Part shown: piece after piece, positions 33,553 through 42,857 of the stretch | How positions within the stretch are numbered: the first letter of the stretch is position 1 | Layout of the letters: the number at the start of each line of letters is the position of its first letter | Source of the DNA: Rhizobiales bacterium 62-17 | Lineage (GTDB): Bacteria; Pseudomonadota; Alphaproteobacteria; Rhizobiales; Beijerinckiaceae | Direction of reading: 5' to 3' | Length of the DNA stretch: 64,000 nucleotides | NCBI GenBank assembly: GCA_001898965.1 | Contig: MKVW01000009.1 | Location: forward strand, 718,853-782,852 | Position numbers and translations under genes: made by a program | The notes under the pieces: generated by a model | What the model saw: the letters and a program-made list of their open reading frames with translations, nothing else | Database searches by the model: none | What the model was told of the DNA's origin: nothing

Positions 33553-35898
33553 ATGCAAACGCGAACGCCGATCTTTTGCGCTTTGTGTCGGTCACGATGC
33601 GGCTCCACGGCCGTGGTGGAAGACGGTCGCCTCATCGCGCAGGAGCCCAATCCCGATCATCCGACAGGCAAGGCGCTTTGCATCAAGGGCCGCGCCGCGC
33701 CGGAGATCGTTCACAACGCGCAGCGCCTGCTGCGCCCGCTCATCCGCACATCGCCAAAGACGCAAGCGCCGCAATGGCGCGAGGCAAGCTGGGACGAAGC
33801 GCTCGATCTGATCGCGCGCCGCATCGGCGCAACGCGCGATCGTCATGGCGCCGAGGCAGTGGCCTTCGGCGTCACCTCGCCTTCGGGATCGCCGGTGTCC
33901 GACGGCATCAAATGGATCGAACGTCTGGTCCATGCCTTCGGCAGTCCGAATCTCTTGCGAGGTACAGAGATCTGCAACTGGCACAAGGATTTCTCGCACG
34001 CCTATACGTTCGGCCACGGCATAGCGACGCCGGAATTCTCCAACAGCCGTGCCATCGTTCTGTGGGGCCATAATCCAGGTGCCACCTGGCTCGATCATGC
34101 GACCAGCGTCGCCGAAGCCAATGCGCGCGGTGCCGCTCTCGTCGTCATCGATCCCCGCCAGGCGGGCTTTGCAGGGCGCGCGCGCGAATGGCTGCAGGTC
34201 AAACCCGGCTCCGACGGCGCTCTGGCCCTCGGCCTTGCCGGCGCGATGATCGAAAACGGTTGGTTTGACGATCGCTTCGTGCGTGACTGGACCAACGGGC
34301 CGCTGTTGGTGCGTGACGATACGAAACGTTTCCTGCGCGCCGGCGACATTGGACTTGCGCCAGAGGCATATCTTGTCGCTTGGGATAGCAAGAACCATGC
34401 TCCGCTTCTGTTCGATCCGACAAGCGGCGTTTACAAAGCGCCGCAGCATGAGCGCGCTTTACGCGCCGACGTAAGCTTGGAGATCGCGGGCCAGACCGTG
34501 CGCTGCCAAACGGCTTTTTCGCTTTATGCGGACGTCTGTGCGCAATTGGGCCCGGAAGAACTCGAAAGCGAAACCGGCATCCCACATGAGCAGATCGTGC
34601 GCACGGCCCGGCTGATCTACGAGAATCTTCCGGTCAGCTACTATTGTTGGTCCGGCATCAGCCAGCACGCCAATGCCACGCAGACCGATCGCGCCATCGC
34701 CATGCTCTTCGCCTTGACCGGCAGCGTCGATGCGCCCGGCGGCAATGTGCAGCTCACCCATCATGCCATCTTCGATGTCTCGGGTTCTGAACTGATGAGC
34801 GCCGAGCAGCGGCGCAAATGCATTGAATTCGACCGCCGTCCGCTCGGCCCCGCGTCGCGCGGCTGGATCGGCTCGGACTCGCTTTATCGCGCCATCCTCG
34901 AAGAAGATCCTTATCCGATCAAGGCCGTCCTCTGCTTCGGCGCCAATGTCATTCTATCCCATGCCGATCCGTTGCGCGCGCGGCAAGCCCTGCAAAAGCT
35001 CGATTTCTTCGTCCACGCCGATGTGGTGATGACGCCGACGGCGGCTTTCGCCGATGTCGTTTTGCCAGTGAATACGCCTTGGGAGCGCGAAGCCTTGCGC
35101 ACCGGCTTCGAAGTCAACCAAGCAGCGGAAGAATTGATCCAGCTCCGCCACAAGGTCGTCGCATCAGCCGGTGAAAGCCGCTCGGATGCCTGGATCGTGT
35201 TCGAACTGGCGAAACGTCTTGGCCTCGCCGATCGGTTCTGGGGCGGCGATCTCGAAGCGGGCCTTGCCGCGATCGTCGCGCCGCTCGGCCTCAACCTCGA
35301 TGATCTCAGGGCATCGCCCGGCGGTCTGCGCCAGCCGCTGACCATGCGCTACAGGAAATATGCGGAAGGCGGTGCGACGCCCAAAGGCTTCAAGACGCCG
35401 ACGCGCAAGGTCGAACTCTATTCCGAAACCTTCCTCGATCACGGTTACGCGCCGCTGCCTGTCTACACACCACAGCCGCAGCTCAAACGTCAGCCGTGTT
35501 ATCCGCTGGTGCTGACCTCGGCGAAACTGGCGCAGTATTGTCACAGCCAACACCGGCATGTGCCTTCATTGCGTCGTCGCATGCGCGAACCGCTGATCGA
35601 AATGCATCCGTCGACGGCCAGCGCCCGTGGCATTGCCGATGGCGATCTCGTCCGCGTCAAAACCCGCGCTGGCGAAATCCAGATGCGCGCCAAGCTCGAA
35701 ACCCGCCTGAAGCCGGATGTCGTCGTTGGCCAATATGGCTGGTGGCAATCCAACAGCGAGTTGAACATTGCCGGCTATTCGCCCTTCGACGGCGACGGGT
35801 CCAACTACAACCTGCTGATCGACGAGCACGATCTTGATGCCATCGCCGGCTCGGCGCCGCATCGTGCTTTCCGGTGCGAGATCGAGTTGATGGCTTGA
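33553..35898 (+). CDS. Molybdopterin (bis-MGD) oxidoreductase, DMSO reductase superfamily
   Basis: 781 residues from ATG 33553, favoured because AAGGGA lies 9 bases before it and the family N-terminus follows; ATG 33520 and 33544 are alternatives. An N-terminal [4Fe-4S] site has Cys-x2-Cys-x3-Cys in FCALCRSRCGS and a fourth Cys in ALCIKG. Molybdopterin segments include GTEICNWHKDFSHAY, LWGHNPGATWLDH and the C-terminal NSELNIAGYSPFDGDGSNYN. There is no Tat signal, so it should be cytoplasmic. No electron-transfer subunit or chaperone is adjacent. It is not an obvious formate dehydrogenase or nitrate reductase, and the substrate is unknown. Confidence 0.85.
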   Translation: MQTRTPIFCALCRSRCGSTAVVEDGRLIAQEPNPDHPTGKALCIKGRAAPEIVHNAQRLLRPLIRTSPKTQAPQWREASWDEALDLIARRIGATRDRHGAEAVAFGVTSPSGSPVSDGIKWIERLVHAFGSPNLLRGTEICNWHKDFSHAYTFGHGIATPEFSNSRAIVLWGHNPGATWLDHATSVAEANARGAALVVIDPRQAGFAGRAREWLQVKPGSDGALALGLAGAMIENGWFDDRFVRDWTNGPLLVRDDTKRFLRAGDIGLAPEAYLVAWDSKNHAPLLFDPTSGVYKAPQHERALRADVSLEIAGQTVRCQTAFSLYADVCAQLGPEELESETGIPHEQIVRTARLIYENLPVSYYCWSGISQHANATQTDRAIAMLFALTGSVDAPGGNVQLTHHAIFDVSGSELMSAEQRRKCIEFDRRPLGPASRGWIGSDSLYRAILEEDPYPIKAVLCFGANVILSHADPLRARQALQKLDFFVHADVVMTPTAAFADVVLPVNTPWEREALRTGFEVNQAAEELIQLRHKVVASAGESRSDAWIVFELAKRLGLADRFWGGDLEAGLAAIVAPLGLNLDDLRASPGGLRQPLTMRYRKYAEGGATPKGFKTPTRKVELYSETFLDHGYAPLPVYTPQPQLKRQPCYPLVLTSAKLAQYCHSQHRHVPSLRRRMREPLIEMHPSTASARGIADGDLVRVKTRAGEIQMRAKLETRLKPDVVVGQYGWWQSNSELNIAGYSPFDGDGSNYNLLIDEHDLDAIAGSAPHRAFRCEIELMA

Positions 35899-35995
35899 GC
35901 CTGTTAAAGCTCGGCCTTTACCAATGTTCATGAAATGTTCTTGCGCTTCCCCAGGTTGCCCGCTACCTTGAGGTGAGTGAACTGCGGGGGCCGGG

Positions 35996-37534
35996 ATGGT
36001 GGTGCGCGTCGCGACGGTGGCATTTGAAGGCGTCGAGGCCCGGCCCATCGACGTGCAGGTGCAATTGTCCGGTGGCTCCACGGGTTTTGTGCTCGTCGGC
36101 CTCGCCGACAAGGCGGTGGCGGAATCGCGCGAGCGGGTGCGCGCTGCGCTCAATGCCTCGGGGCTGGCTTTGCCGGCCAAGAAGATCACCATCAATCTGG
36201 CGCCCGCCGACATGCCGAAAGAGGGCAGCCACTACGATCTGCCGATCGCGCTCGCGGTCATGGCCGCCATCGGCGCCATCCCGTCCGATGCTTTGTCTGG
36301 CTATACGGTATTGGGCGAGCTGGCACTCGATGGCGCAATCAGTCCGGTCGCCGGTGTCCTGCCCGCCGCCGTCGCCGCCAATGCGCGCGGACATGGCCTG
36401 ATCTGCCCGTTCGAAACCGGGCCCGAGGCGGCCTGGGCCTCGGCCGATCTCGACATCCTGGCGCCACGTTCGCTCATCCAGCTCGCCAATCATTTTCGCG
36501 GCACCCAGGTGATGGCGCGCCCGCATCCGGCGGTGCGCGCCAAGGGGCCGCCGCTGCCCGATCTCAGGGACATCAAGGGCCAGGAGAGCGCCAAGCGGGC
36601 GCTCGAAATCGCCGCCGCCGGCGGCCACAACCTCTTGATGAACGGGCCACCGGGCTCGGGCAAATCCATGCTGGCGGCACGGCTACCGTCGATTCTGCCA
36701 CCGCTCGGGCCCGCCGAACTCTTGGAAGTGTCGATGGTGCATTCGCTCGCCGGCATTTTGGCGGGCGGTGAGCTGACCGACCGGCGGCCGTTTCGCGCGC
36801 CGCATCATTCCGCTTCCATGGCGGCTTTGGTCGGCGGCGGCGTCAATGCGCGGCCGGGCGAAGCCTCGCTCGCCCATCACGGCGTGCTGTTTCTCGACGA
36901 ACTACCGGAATTTCCCGCCGCCGCGCTCGATGGCCTGCGCCAGCCGCTGGAGACCGGCGCGATCGCGCTCGCCCGCGCCAATCATCGCGTCGTTTATCCG
37001 GCGCGATTCCAACTGGTCGCGGCGATGAATCCCTGTCGCTGCGGCCACGCCACCGACCCAGGTTACGCCTGCCGGCGCATGCCCAACGAGCGCTGCATGG
37101 CGGCCTATCAAGCGCGTATATCCGGCCCCTTGCTCGATCGTTTCGATCTGGCGATCGAAGTGCCGGCCGTGAGCGCCGCCGATCTCATCCTGCCGCCGCC
37201 GACGGAAGGCTCCGCCGAAGTCGCGGCCCGTGTCGCGACGGCCCGCACCATTCAGGTCGAACGTTACGCGGCGCTCGGACTGCCGCATGTCACGACCAAT
37301 GCGGCCGCACCGGCCAATATCGTCGAACAGGTGGCGCAGCTCGGTGGATCAGGCACGGCGCTGCTGCGCGACGCCACCGAACGCCTGCGGCTGACAGCGC
37401 GCGGCTTCCACCGCGTGCTGAAACTGGCGCGCACTCTGGCCGATCTCGACGGCCGCGACACGGTCTCGCGCCTGCATCTTGCCGAAGCGCTCAGCCATCG
37501 CGGTCAGTCGTCGATGCAGACGCAGGCGGCTTAA
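35996..37534 (+). CDS. comM: YifB/ComM-family Mg-chelatase-like AAA+ ATPase
   Basis: 512 residues. The N-terminal Lon-protease-like domain begins VVRVATVAFEGVEARPIDVQ. The AAA+ core has Walker A GPPGSGKSML near residue 220 and Walker B VLFLDELPEF near 298. A C-terminal Mg-chelatase domain contains MNPCRCGHATDPGYACRR, with the zinc-like Cys/His set. In Vibrio, ComM is a hexameric branch-migration helicase that integrates transforming DNA; homologues are also widespread in non-competent bacteria. No competence genes are near. Its stop codon overlaps the stop of the convergent alcohol dehydrogenase by 2 bases. Confidence 0.92.
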   Translation: MVVRVATVAFEGVEARPIDVQVQLSGGSTGFVLVGLADKAVAESRERVRAALNASGLALPAKKITINLAPADMPKEGSHYDLPIALAVMAAIGAIPSDALSGYTVLGELALDGAISPVAGVLPAAVAANARGHGLICPFETGPEAAWASADLDILAPRSLIQLANHFRGTQVMARPHPAVRAKGPPLPDLRDIKGQESAKRALEIAAAGGHNLLMNGPPGSGKSMLAARLPSILPPLGPAELLEVSMVHSLAGILAGGELTDRRPFRAPHHSASMAALVGGGVNARPGEASLAHHGVLFLDELPEFPAAALDGLRQPLETGAIALARANHRVVYPARFQLVAAMNPCRCGHATDPGYACRRMPNERCMAAYQARISGPLLDRFDLAIEVPAVSAADLILPPPTEGSAEVAARVATARTIQVERYAALGLPHVTTNAAAPANIVEQVAQLGGSGTALLRDATERLRLTARGFHRVLKLARTLADLDGRDTVSRLHLAEALSHRGQSSMQTQAA

Positions 37535-38589
37535 CTGAACTGCAACACCGCGCGGCCTTCGCCACCCGTGCCTTGCTTCAACGCGTTCAAGGCTTCGGTA
37601 GCGCGCTCATAAGGCATGGCGATGGTGGCAACGGGCGGCAGTTTGCCGGTCTGCGCCAAAGCGACCAGGTCTTTCAAATCCTGCAGCGTGCCCACATAGG
37701 AGCCTTCGATACGCAGCAGTTTGGTGGTGATCGCCAGCGGCGCCAGCGTGGTCGAACCGCCGAACAGGCCGACGATGACGATCTGGCCGCCGCGCCGCGC
37801 CGTATCCACCGCCAAGGCAAAAGTTTCGCCCGAGCCGACGAAATCGATGGTTGCGTGCGGGCCGCCGCCGGTCTGCGCCTGAATCTGGCTAACGATATCG
37901 GCTTTCGTGCTGTTCAACACCGCATCGGCGCCGGCCGCCTTCGCCAGATCGAGCCTGGCATCGCTGACATCGACGGCGAGAATGCGCGCCGGCGAAATCG
38001 CCTTGGCGATGCGGATCGCGCCGATGCCGAGCCCGCCGCAGCCGATGATGCAAAGCCAGTCGCTTTCCTTGCGCGTGCCGATTTTCTTCAAGGCGCTATA
38101 AGCGGTAATGCCCGAACAGGCATAGGTGCAGGCGACATCGCGCGACAGGCCATCGTAAGGCACCAGGTATTTCGCGTCGGGCACCAGCACGTGGTCGGCA
38201 TAGCCGCCATCGCAGCGCAGCCCCAGAGACCTGGCCTGAAGGCACATCAATTCATCGCCACTGGCGCAGGCGGCGCAGGTGCCGCAACCGATCCACGGAT
38301 AGACGATATAGCTCTGGCCGACGGCAACGCCGGAGGCTTCCGGTCCCAAGGCTGCAACAGTCGCGACGATTTCGTGGCCTAGCGTGAACGGCAGTTTCAT
38401 GCCGCGATCGGCCATGCGCATTTTGCCTTTGCTGCCGAGATCGAAATAGCCCTCCCAAACATGCACGTCGCTATGACAGACGCCACACGCCTGCGTTTTC
38501 ATCAGCACCTCGCGCCCCTGGGGCGCCGGCGTTTCGGCATCGAGCAATTGCAGCGGCTCACCCCATTGCGTGATGGCGAGTTTTTTCAT
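37531..38589 (-). CDS. Zinc-dependent alcohol dehydrogenase
   Basis: 352 residues, medium-chain dehydrogenase. Catalytic zinc ligands are in ACGVCHSDVHVWEG near residue 34 and LGHEIVATV near 70. The structural zinc site is GCGTCAACASGDELMC, with four Cys. The cofactor segment is CIIGCGGLGIGAIRIAKA near 178, followed by Asp in ILAVDVSDARLD, which favours NAD over NADP. It oxidises or reduces a primary alcohol/aldehyde pair of unknown identity. The gene is monocistronic and convergent with yifB. Confidence 0.9.
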   Translation of the reverse strand: MKKLAITQWGEPLQLLDAETPAPQGREVLMKTQACGVCHSDVHVWEGYFDLGSKGKMRMADRGMKLPFTLGHEIVATVAALGPEASGVAVGQSYIVYPWIGCGTCAACASGDELMCLQARSLGLRCDGGYADHVLVPDAKYLVPYDGLSRDVACTYACSGITAYSALKKIGTRKESDWLCIIGCGGLGIGAIRIAKAISPARILAVDVSDARLDLAKAAGADAVLNSTKADIVSQIQAQTGGGPHATIDFVGSGETFALAVDTARRGGQIVIVGLFGGSTTLAPLAITTKLLRIEGSYVGTLQDLKDLVALAQTGKLPPVATIAMPYERATEALNALKQGTGGEGRAVLQFS

Positions 38590-38845
38590 CCAAGTCCTCC
38601 TCGGCTCCCGGCCAATAATCGGCGAGCCAGCTGATCGTGTTCGTCATGGTAAGCGGCTGGCTTCACTCGTCAATTCAGGTCGATCGAAAATCGCATGTGG
38701 GCAGCGATGGGACGTTGCGGAGGCCGCTCATCTGGAGCATTGTAGGACGTGGCGAGCGCGCGTTAAGCAATCCCTTGGATCACGGGTGATTTCCGCGGCG
38801 ATGCCACTATGAGTGTGAGACAGAGTTGCGTAGTGGGGAAATGTC

Positions 38846-39280
38846 ATGAGAGCCAAGGCGCTGGCCTTCGCCGTCTCGCTTACGGTGGGTTTTGCTTTTG
38901 TTTGTGCCGATGTCGCGCAGGCGAAAGGACGACGTAAATCCGCGCCACCTCAATATTCCTATCAGACGTCCCAGTCTCGTCTCCCGGGCCTGCACTTTTG
39001 GGGCGAGCCCTATTCATGGCAGACGCCGGGCGCGCGCGTGCGCGAACCCGCCGAGGTCTATCGGTCGCAACGCTATCGCGAAGCGGTGAGCATCTATCGC
39101 CCAAGCGAACCGTCAGGCGAAAGCGCACGGCCCGCCACGCGCATCAATCGCGTGCGCATGAACGAGCTGCCGCAAGAGCCGGAAGTGCGCGAAATCAGAC
39201 GGCCGTCCGGCGTGGCGGAGCCGAAGGCCACCCGCGTCATCCCGCTGTTCAACGTGCCGCAGGATCAGCAAGGCGACTGA
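38846..39280 (+). CDS. Exported protein of unknown function
   Basis: 144 residues after GGGGAAATGTC. A signal peptide covers residues 1-27 (hydrophobic LAFAVSLTVGFAFVCA, cleavage after DVAQA). The mature part is basic, rich in Arg, Pro and Ser, probably disordered, with LPGLHFWGEPYSW as the only distinctive segment. I do not recognise the family. It stands between a zinc dehydrogenase and a convergent LysR gene and looks like a periplasmic protein. Confidence 0.6.
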   Translation: MRAKALAFAVSLTVGFAFVCADVAQAKGRRKSAPPQYSYQTSQSRLPGLHFWGEPYSWQTPGARVREPAEVYRSQRYREAVSIYRPSEPSGESARPATRINRVRMNELPQEPEVREIRRPSGVAEPKATRVIPLFNVPQDQQGD

Positions 39281-39287
39281 CCGCTGT

Positions 39288-40322
39288 TCAGCGCTTCCTT
39301 TGTCGCGCGCCGTTCTTGCGCGTGCCGCCGCGTGCCAACTTGGCGGATTCCTGTCGCACGAGATCCAAGAAGCGCTGCACCGCCGCCGTCGGATGACGGT
39401 CGATCCACAAGAGCCCGAGCGGTCCCAGCCTCGCATGGGGGATCGTCAACGGCAGGACTGCCAGCGACTTGGTTTCCGTGTGGTAGAGGGCGAGCTGTAG
39501 CGACACCAGACTGATCATGTCCGTTTCCTGCAGCAGCCGCTCCGTCGCCAGGAAGGATGACGATTCGATTGTTGTCGGCGGCAGCGCCAGTCCCATGGCG
39601 CCCAATTCGGTCTCCAAAAGCTGCCGCATCGGCGTGTCGGGCAGGGGCACGATCCAGGGATAGGTCAGCACCTCGCGCCAGGTTGGAGTTTTCGTCGGAT
39701 TTTTCCTGGCGTGCAGCGGATGTTTCACGCGGGCGATGATGCAGACCGGCTCGTCGTAAAGCGCCTGCGTGAAAATCTCGGCTGTAAGCGCCTTGCCGTG
39801 CAGCCGGCCGAGAATGCAATCGAGCTCGCGTCGTTCCAGTCGCGGCAGCAGATTGTCGAGCGTATCTTCGAACAGGGAGATGCGAACGTCGGGCGCGATC
39901 TGGCGATAGGCGGTGATCACCTTGGGGATGAGCGTCGCCGCCGCCGAGCGCAAAAGCCCGACGCGAACCCGTCCAGACTGGCCGGCCTGAAATGTCTTCA
40001 GCTCGTCGCCCATCCGCGTCGTGTCGCCCAGCACGCGGTGCGCATAGTGCAGCACGATCTCGCCGTAGGTCGTGGGTGTGAGGCGACGGCCGCGTTCGAA
40101 CAGCGGTGCGCCGATGTCCTCTTCCAATTCGCGCAGCCATTTGGACAGGGCCGGCTGCGTGATGTTGAGTTGCGCCGCCGTCGCGCTCTGGCTGCCTGTC
40201 TCCACCAATGTGAGAAAGACCTCCAGATGACGGATCTTGAGCCGTCGCATCCAGGACGGTTCGCTGGCAGCGAGCTGGCGCACTTCGGCGACATCCTTTG
40301 AAAACATCGGACTATCCGCCAA
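39288..40322 (-). CDS. LysR-family transcriptional regulator
   Basis: 344 residues; the family core begins at RRLKIRHLEVFLTLVETGSQ, so an internal start near residue 25 is possible. The helix-turn-helix is SATAAQLNITQPALSKWLRE near residue 45. The effector domain follows from about 115 (SGRVRVGLLRSAAATLIP), in the style of GbpR/CbbR-like sugar and aromatic regulators. The gene lies 46 bases after a Bug-type binding protein on the same strand and probably controls it together with its own operon. Confidence 0.85.
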   Translation of the reverse strand: MADSPMFSKDVAEVRQLAASEPSWMRRLKIRHLEVFLTLVETGSQSATAAQLNITQPALSKWLRELEEDIGAPLFERGRRLTPTTYGEIVLHYAHRVLGDTTRMGDELKTFQAGQSGRVRVGLLRSAAATLIPKVITAYRQIAPDVRISLFEDTLDNLLPRLERRELDCILGRLHGKALTAEIFTQALYDEPVCIIARVKHPLHARKNPTKTPTWREVLTYPWIVPLPDTPMRQLLETELGAMGLALPPTTIESSSFLATERLLQETDMISLVSLQLALYHTETKSLAVLPLTIPHARLGPLGLLWIDRHPTAAVQRFLDLVRQESAKLARGGTRKNGARQRKR

Positions 40323-40368
40323 AGTCTACAGCGCCTTCCTCGGCAAGCAAGCCGGCCGTGCCACGAGA

Positions 40369-41340
40369 TCAATCGCTGGGTTTAAAGCCCGATGCTTTGA
40401 TGGGGCCTGCCCAGAATTTGAAATCCCGCTCCTGAATGGCCGCGAGTTCCGTACTGCCGCGCCCTGTCGGTGTCAGGCCGAGGCGGCGCATCAGGTCCTG
40501 TCCCTCCGGCTTCTTGACCGTGTCGATGACGATTTCGCGGACCTTGTCGACGAGCGCTTGCGGCGTCTTGGCCGGCGCATACATGCTGTACCAGCCTTCG
40601 GCGGTGATGTCGTAGCCCTGTTCCTTATAGGTAGGCACATCTGGCGTGGTGGTGGTGCGCTTCTGGCCCGTGGTTGCCAGAATGCGCAGCTTGCCGCTCT
40701 TGTGCAGTTCGGTGGCATCGGAGGCGGATGTCGAGGCCAAGGCAATCTGCCCGGCAATGAGATCGCCCAATGCTGGCGCTGGGCCGCGGAACGGCACGTG
40801 GCGCAATTCGACCTTGGCGGCTTGTGCGAAGAGGATGGCGGAAAAATGCGGAATTGATCCCGCCGCCGGCGAGCCGAACGCCGCTTTGTCGGGATTCGCC
40901 CGCAGCCATTTCACCAATTCTTCGAGATTGCGCGCACCGGTCATCGGCCCCGTCGAAAGCGCAAAATCGAAGACACAGGCTTGCGCGATGGGCGTCAGAT
41001 CGGTGAGGGGATTATAGGGCAGATTGCTGTAGACGGTCGGATGTAGAACGATTGCCGCGAAAGGCGTGAAGAGAAAGGTGCGCCCATCGGCCGGCGCATC
41101 GACCACGGCCCGCACGCCGATGCGGCCATCGGCCCCGACGCGGTTCTCGACGATGACCGGTTCGTTCAGAACGGCCCGCATATGTTCGGCGATAAACCGC
41201 GCCACGGTATCGGCGCCGCCGCCGGCAGCGTAAGGGTAAATGACCTTGATGACGTTCGATTGAGCGATGGTTGGCTTCGCCAACACACTGGCCGTCGCCG
41301 CCGCACCGGCTGCGATCATTGTTCTTCTTGTTAACGCCAT
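40369..41340 (-). CDS. Bug-type tricarboxylate-binding periplasmic protein
   Basis: 323 residues from ATG 41340 (MALTRRTMIAAGAAATAS). The N-terminus has the twin-arginine-like TRRTM and a hydrophobic segment, so export, perhaps by Tat, is likely. Bug segments are IKVIYPYAAGGGADTVARF, PVIVENRVGADGRIGV and PADGRTFLFTPFAAI. No TctAB membrane subunits are nearby. It precedes a LysR gene on the same strand. The ligand is unknown. Confidence 0.87.
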   Translation of the reverse strand: MALTRRTMIAAGAAATASVLAKPTIAQSNVIKVIYPYAAGGGADTVARFIAEHMRAVLNEPVIVENRVGADGRIGVRAVVDAPADGRTFLFTPFAAIVLHPTVYSNLPYNPLTDLTPIAQACVFDFALSTGPMTGARNLEELVKWLRANPDKAAFGSPAAGSIPHFSAILFAQAAKVELRHVPFRGPAPALGDLIAGQIALASTSASDATELHKSGKLRILATTGQKRTTTTPDVPTYKEQGYDITAEGWYSMYAPAKTPQALVDKVREIVIDTVKKPEGQDLMRRLGLTPTGRGSTELAAIQERDFKFWAGPIKASGFKPSD

Positions 41341-41797
41341 CCCTTCTCCCTCCGTGCCGGTTTGGATTTTGCGTCGATGGCGCACAGTCATCGCCGAAGA
41401 TGATTGGTCCAGCAGAAGAGGATGATAACGCCGCCTCGTATATCTCCTAGGAACTAAAGATTAAACATCGATCATATTTAAGTTATAGCCGGCGCCTCTC
41501 CGAATGTGTGGCGCGGGCTTTTGGGCATGATGGCTTGAGCATTGCTGCCTGTTGCGTGAGCCATTGCCTAAGAAGCGACCATCCACCGTTGGCGTCGTTG
41601 CAATCTTTCATCGTCGCGCGTGTCGGCCACTTGACAGCGCTATCGACTCTTGCTCAGTTACATCAACATTAAGATAATCAATATAAAGATTAAACTGATG
41701 GCGCGACGGCTTATCGGGAGCGAGCCGGCTTGCGTCTTGAGCGGAGCATCACAGACAGACAACAAAGCGCCGGAGCAAAATCATGAGGGGCAAGATC
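41341..41797. other. Intergenic region between two divergent binding-protein genes
   Basis: No convincing gene was found in these 457 bases. It contains AT-rich islands at 41450-41490 and 41655-41700, unusual for this GC-rich window, a TTGACA at 41631, and the ribosome-binding site GAGGGG at 41785. It should hold the promoters of both flanking genes. No strong palindrome was seen. Confidence 0.5.
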
Positions 41798-42841
41798 ATG
41801 AAGGGATTGATTTCGGTACTATCAGCAGCGATCGTCCTCGGCCTGATGTCATCCGCCCCGGCGCGCAGCCAGGATCTTTTGCGCGTCGGCGAGGGGCCGT
41901 TCATCACCGGTGGCGGATTTTTGGTCGCCAATGAAAAGGGCTATTTCAACAAGCTTGGCCTGCGCATCGAAACCAAAATGTTCATCGATGGCCAGCAGGC
42001 GGTGCCGGCGCTGATCTCCGGTGAACTCGATATCACGTTCATGACCGCCAATGCGAGCCTGTTCAACAGCGTCGCGCGCGGCGCGCCTTTGGTGGCGATT
42101 CTCGACCGCGGCAACAACAAGGTTGGTCGCGGCTATTCGGTGATCAACGTCAGCAAGGAAATGGCTGACAGCGGTATCAAGACATTGGCTGATCTCAGCA
42201 AGCTCAAGGGCAAGCGGATCGGCGTCAGCGGCACCGGCAGCATCAATCAATATGCCTTCTCGCTGGCATTGCAGAAGGCCGGCCTCGATCCGCGCAAGGA
42301 CGTGCGCTGGGTCACCAATATCCCGCAGCCAGACCTTATGAAAATGCTCGGACAAAATCAGATCGACGGCACCGATCTCGCCTATCAATTCGGTTTCCTT
42401 GCCGCCAAGAGCGGCTGGGGTCCGATCATCGCGACCGACGATCAGATCGACCCGGACGGCACGATCGCGGTTTTCGCCACCCGGCGAAATCTCATCAAGG
42501 ATAAGCATGACGTTCTGATACGTTTCGCCATGGCCTATCTGCAGGGCGCCAAGGAGTTCAACGCAGCGGCCGCGAACCCCGACCAGCATCCAGACATCGT
42601 CAATCTTCTCGTCAAGACGACGATGTTGAAGCCCGAAACCTTGAAGGAGATCGCGCCAAACTGGTCCTACGTCAATGAAGACGGGGTGCCCAACATCGCC
42701 TCCATCATGAAGATGCAGGACTATTGGGCCGACTATTTCGACTATGTCGAACGGAAAGTCACGGCCGAGCAATTGTTCGACGTCAGCATCGCCAAGCAAG
42801 CCAAGGCACGGCTCGAAGCGGAAGCGCCGTTCGGGAAATAG
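41798..42841 (+). CDS. NMT1/SsuA-like ABC transporter substrate-binding protein
   Basis: 347 residues from ATG 41798, favoured over ATG 41783 because GAGGGG precedes it at a good distance. The signal peptide ends near APARSQ (residue 25). The fold is that of nitrate/sulfonate/taurine-type binding proteins: GGGFLVANEKGYFNKLGLRI, ELDITFMTANASLFN and LKGKRIGVSGTGSINQYAF. No ABC permease or ATPase is adjacent, making it another orphan binding protein. It sits opposite the TAXI-like gene and upstream of the MarR/cupin cluster. The ligand is unknown. Confidence 0.85.
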   Translation: MKGLISVLSAAIVLGLMSSAPARSQDLLRVGEGPFITGGGFLVANEKGYFNKLGLRIETKMFIDGQQAVPALISGELDITFMTANASLFNSVARGAPLVAILDRGNNKVGRGYSVINVSKEMADSGIKTLADLSKLKGKRIGVSGTGSINQYAFSLALQKAGLDPRKDVRWVTNIPQPDLMKMLGQNQIDGTDLAYQFGFLAAKSGWGPIIATDDQIDPDGTIAVFATRRNLIKDKHDVLIRFAMAYLQGAKEFNAAAANPDQHPDIVNLLVKTTMLKPETLKEIAPNWSYVNEDGVPNIASIMKMQDYWADYFDYVERKVTAEQLFDVSIAKQAKARLEAEAPFGK

Positions 42842-42857
42842 CGGCGAGACCGTCGCG

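Noticed and set aside
35996-37534. Natural competence locus suggested by ComM
   Set aside because: The gene is isolated, and YifB-type ATPases occur in many non-competent bacteria.
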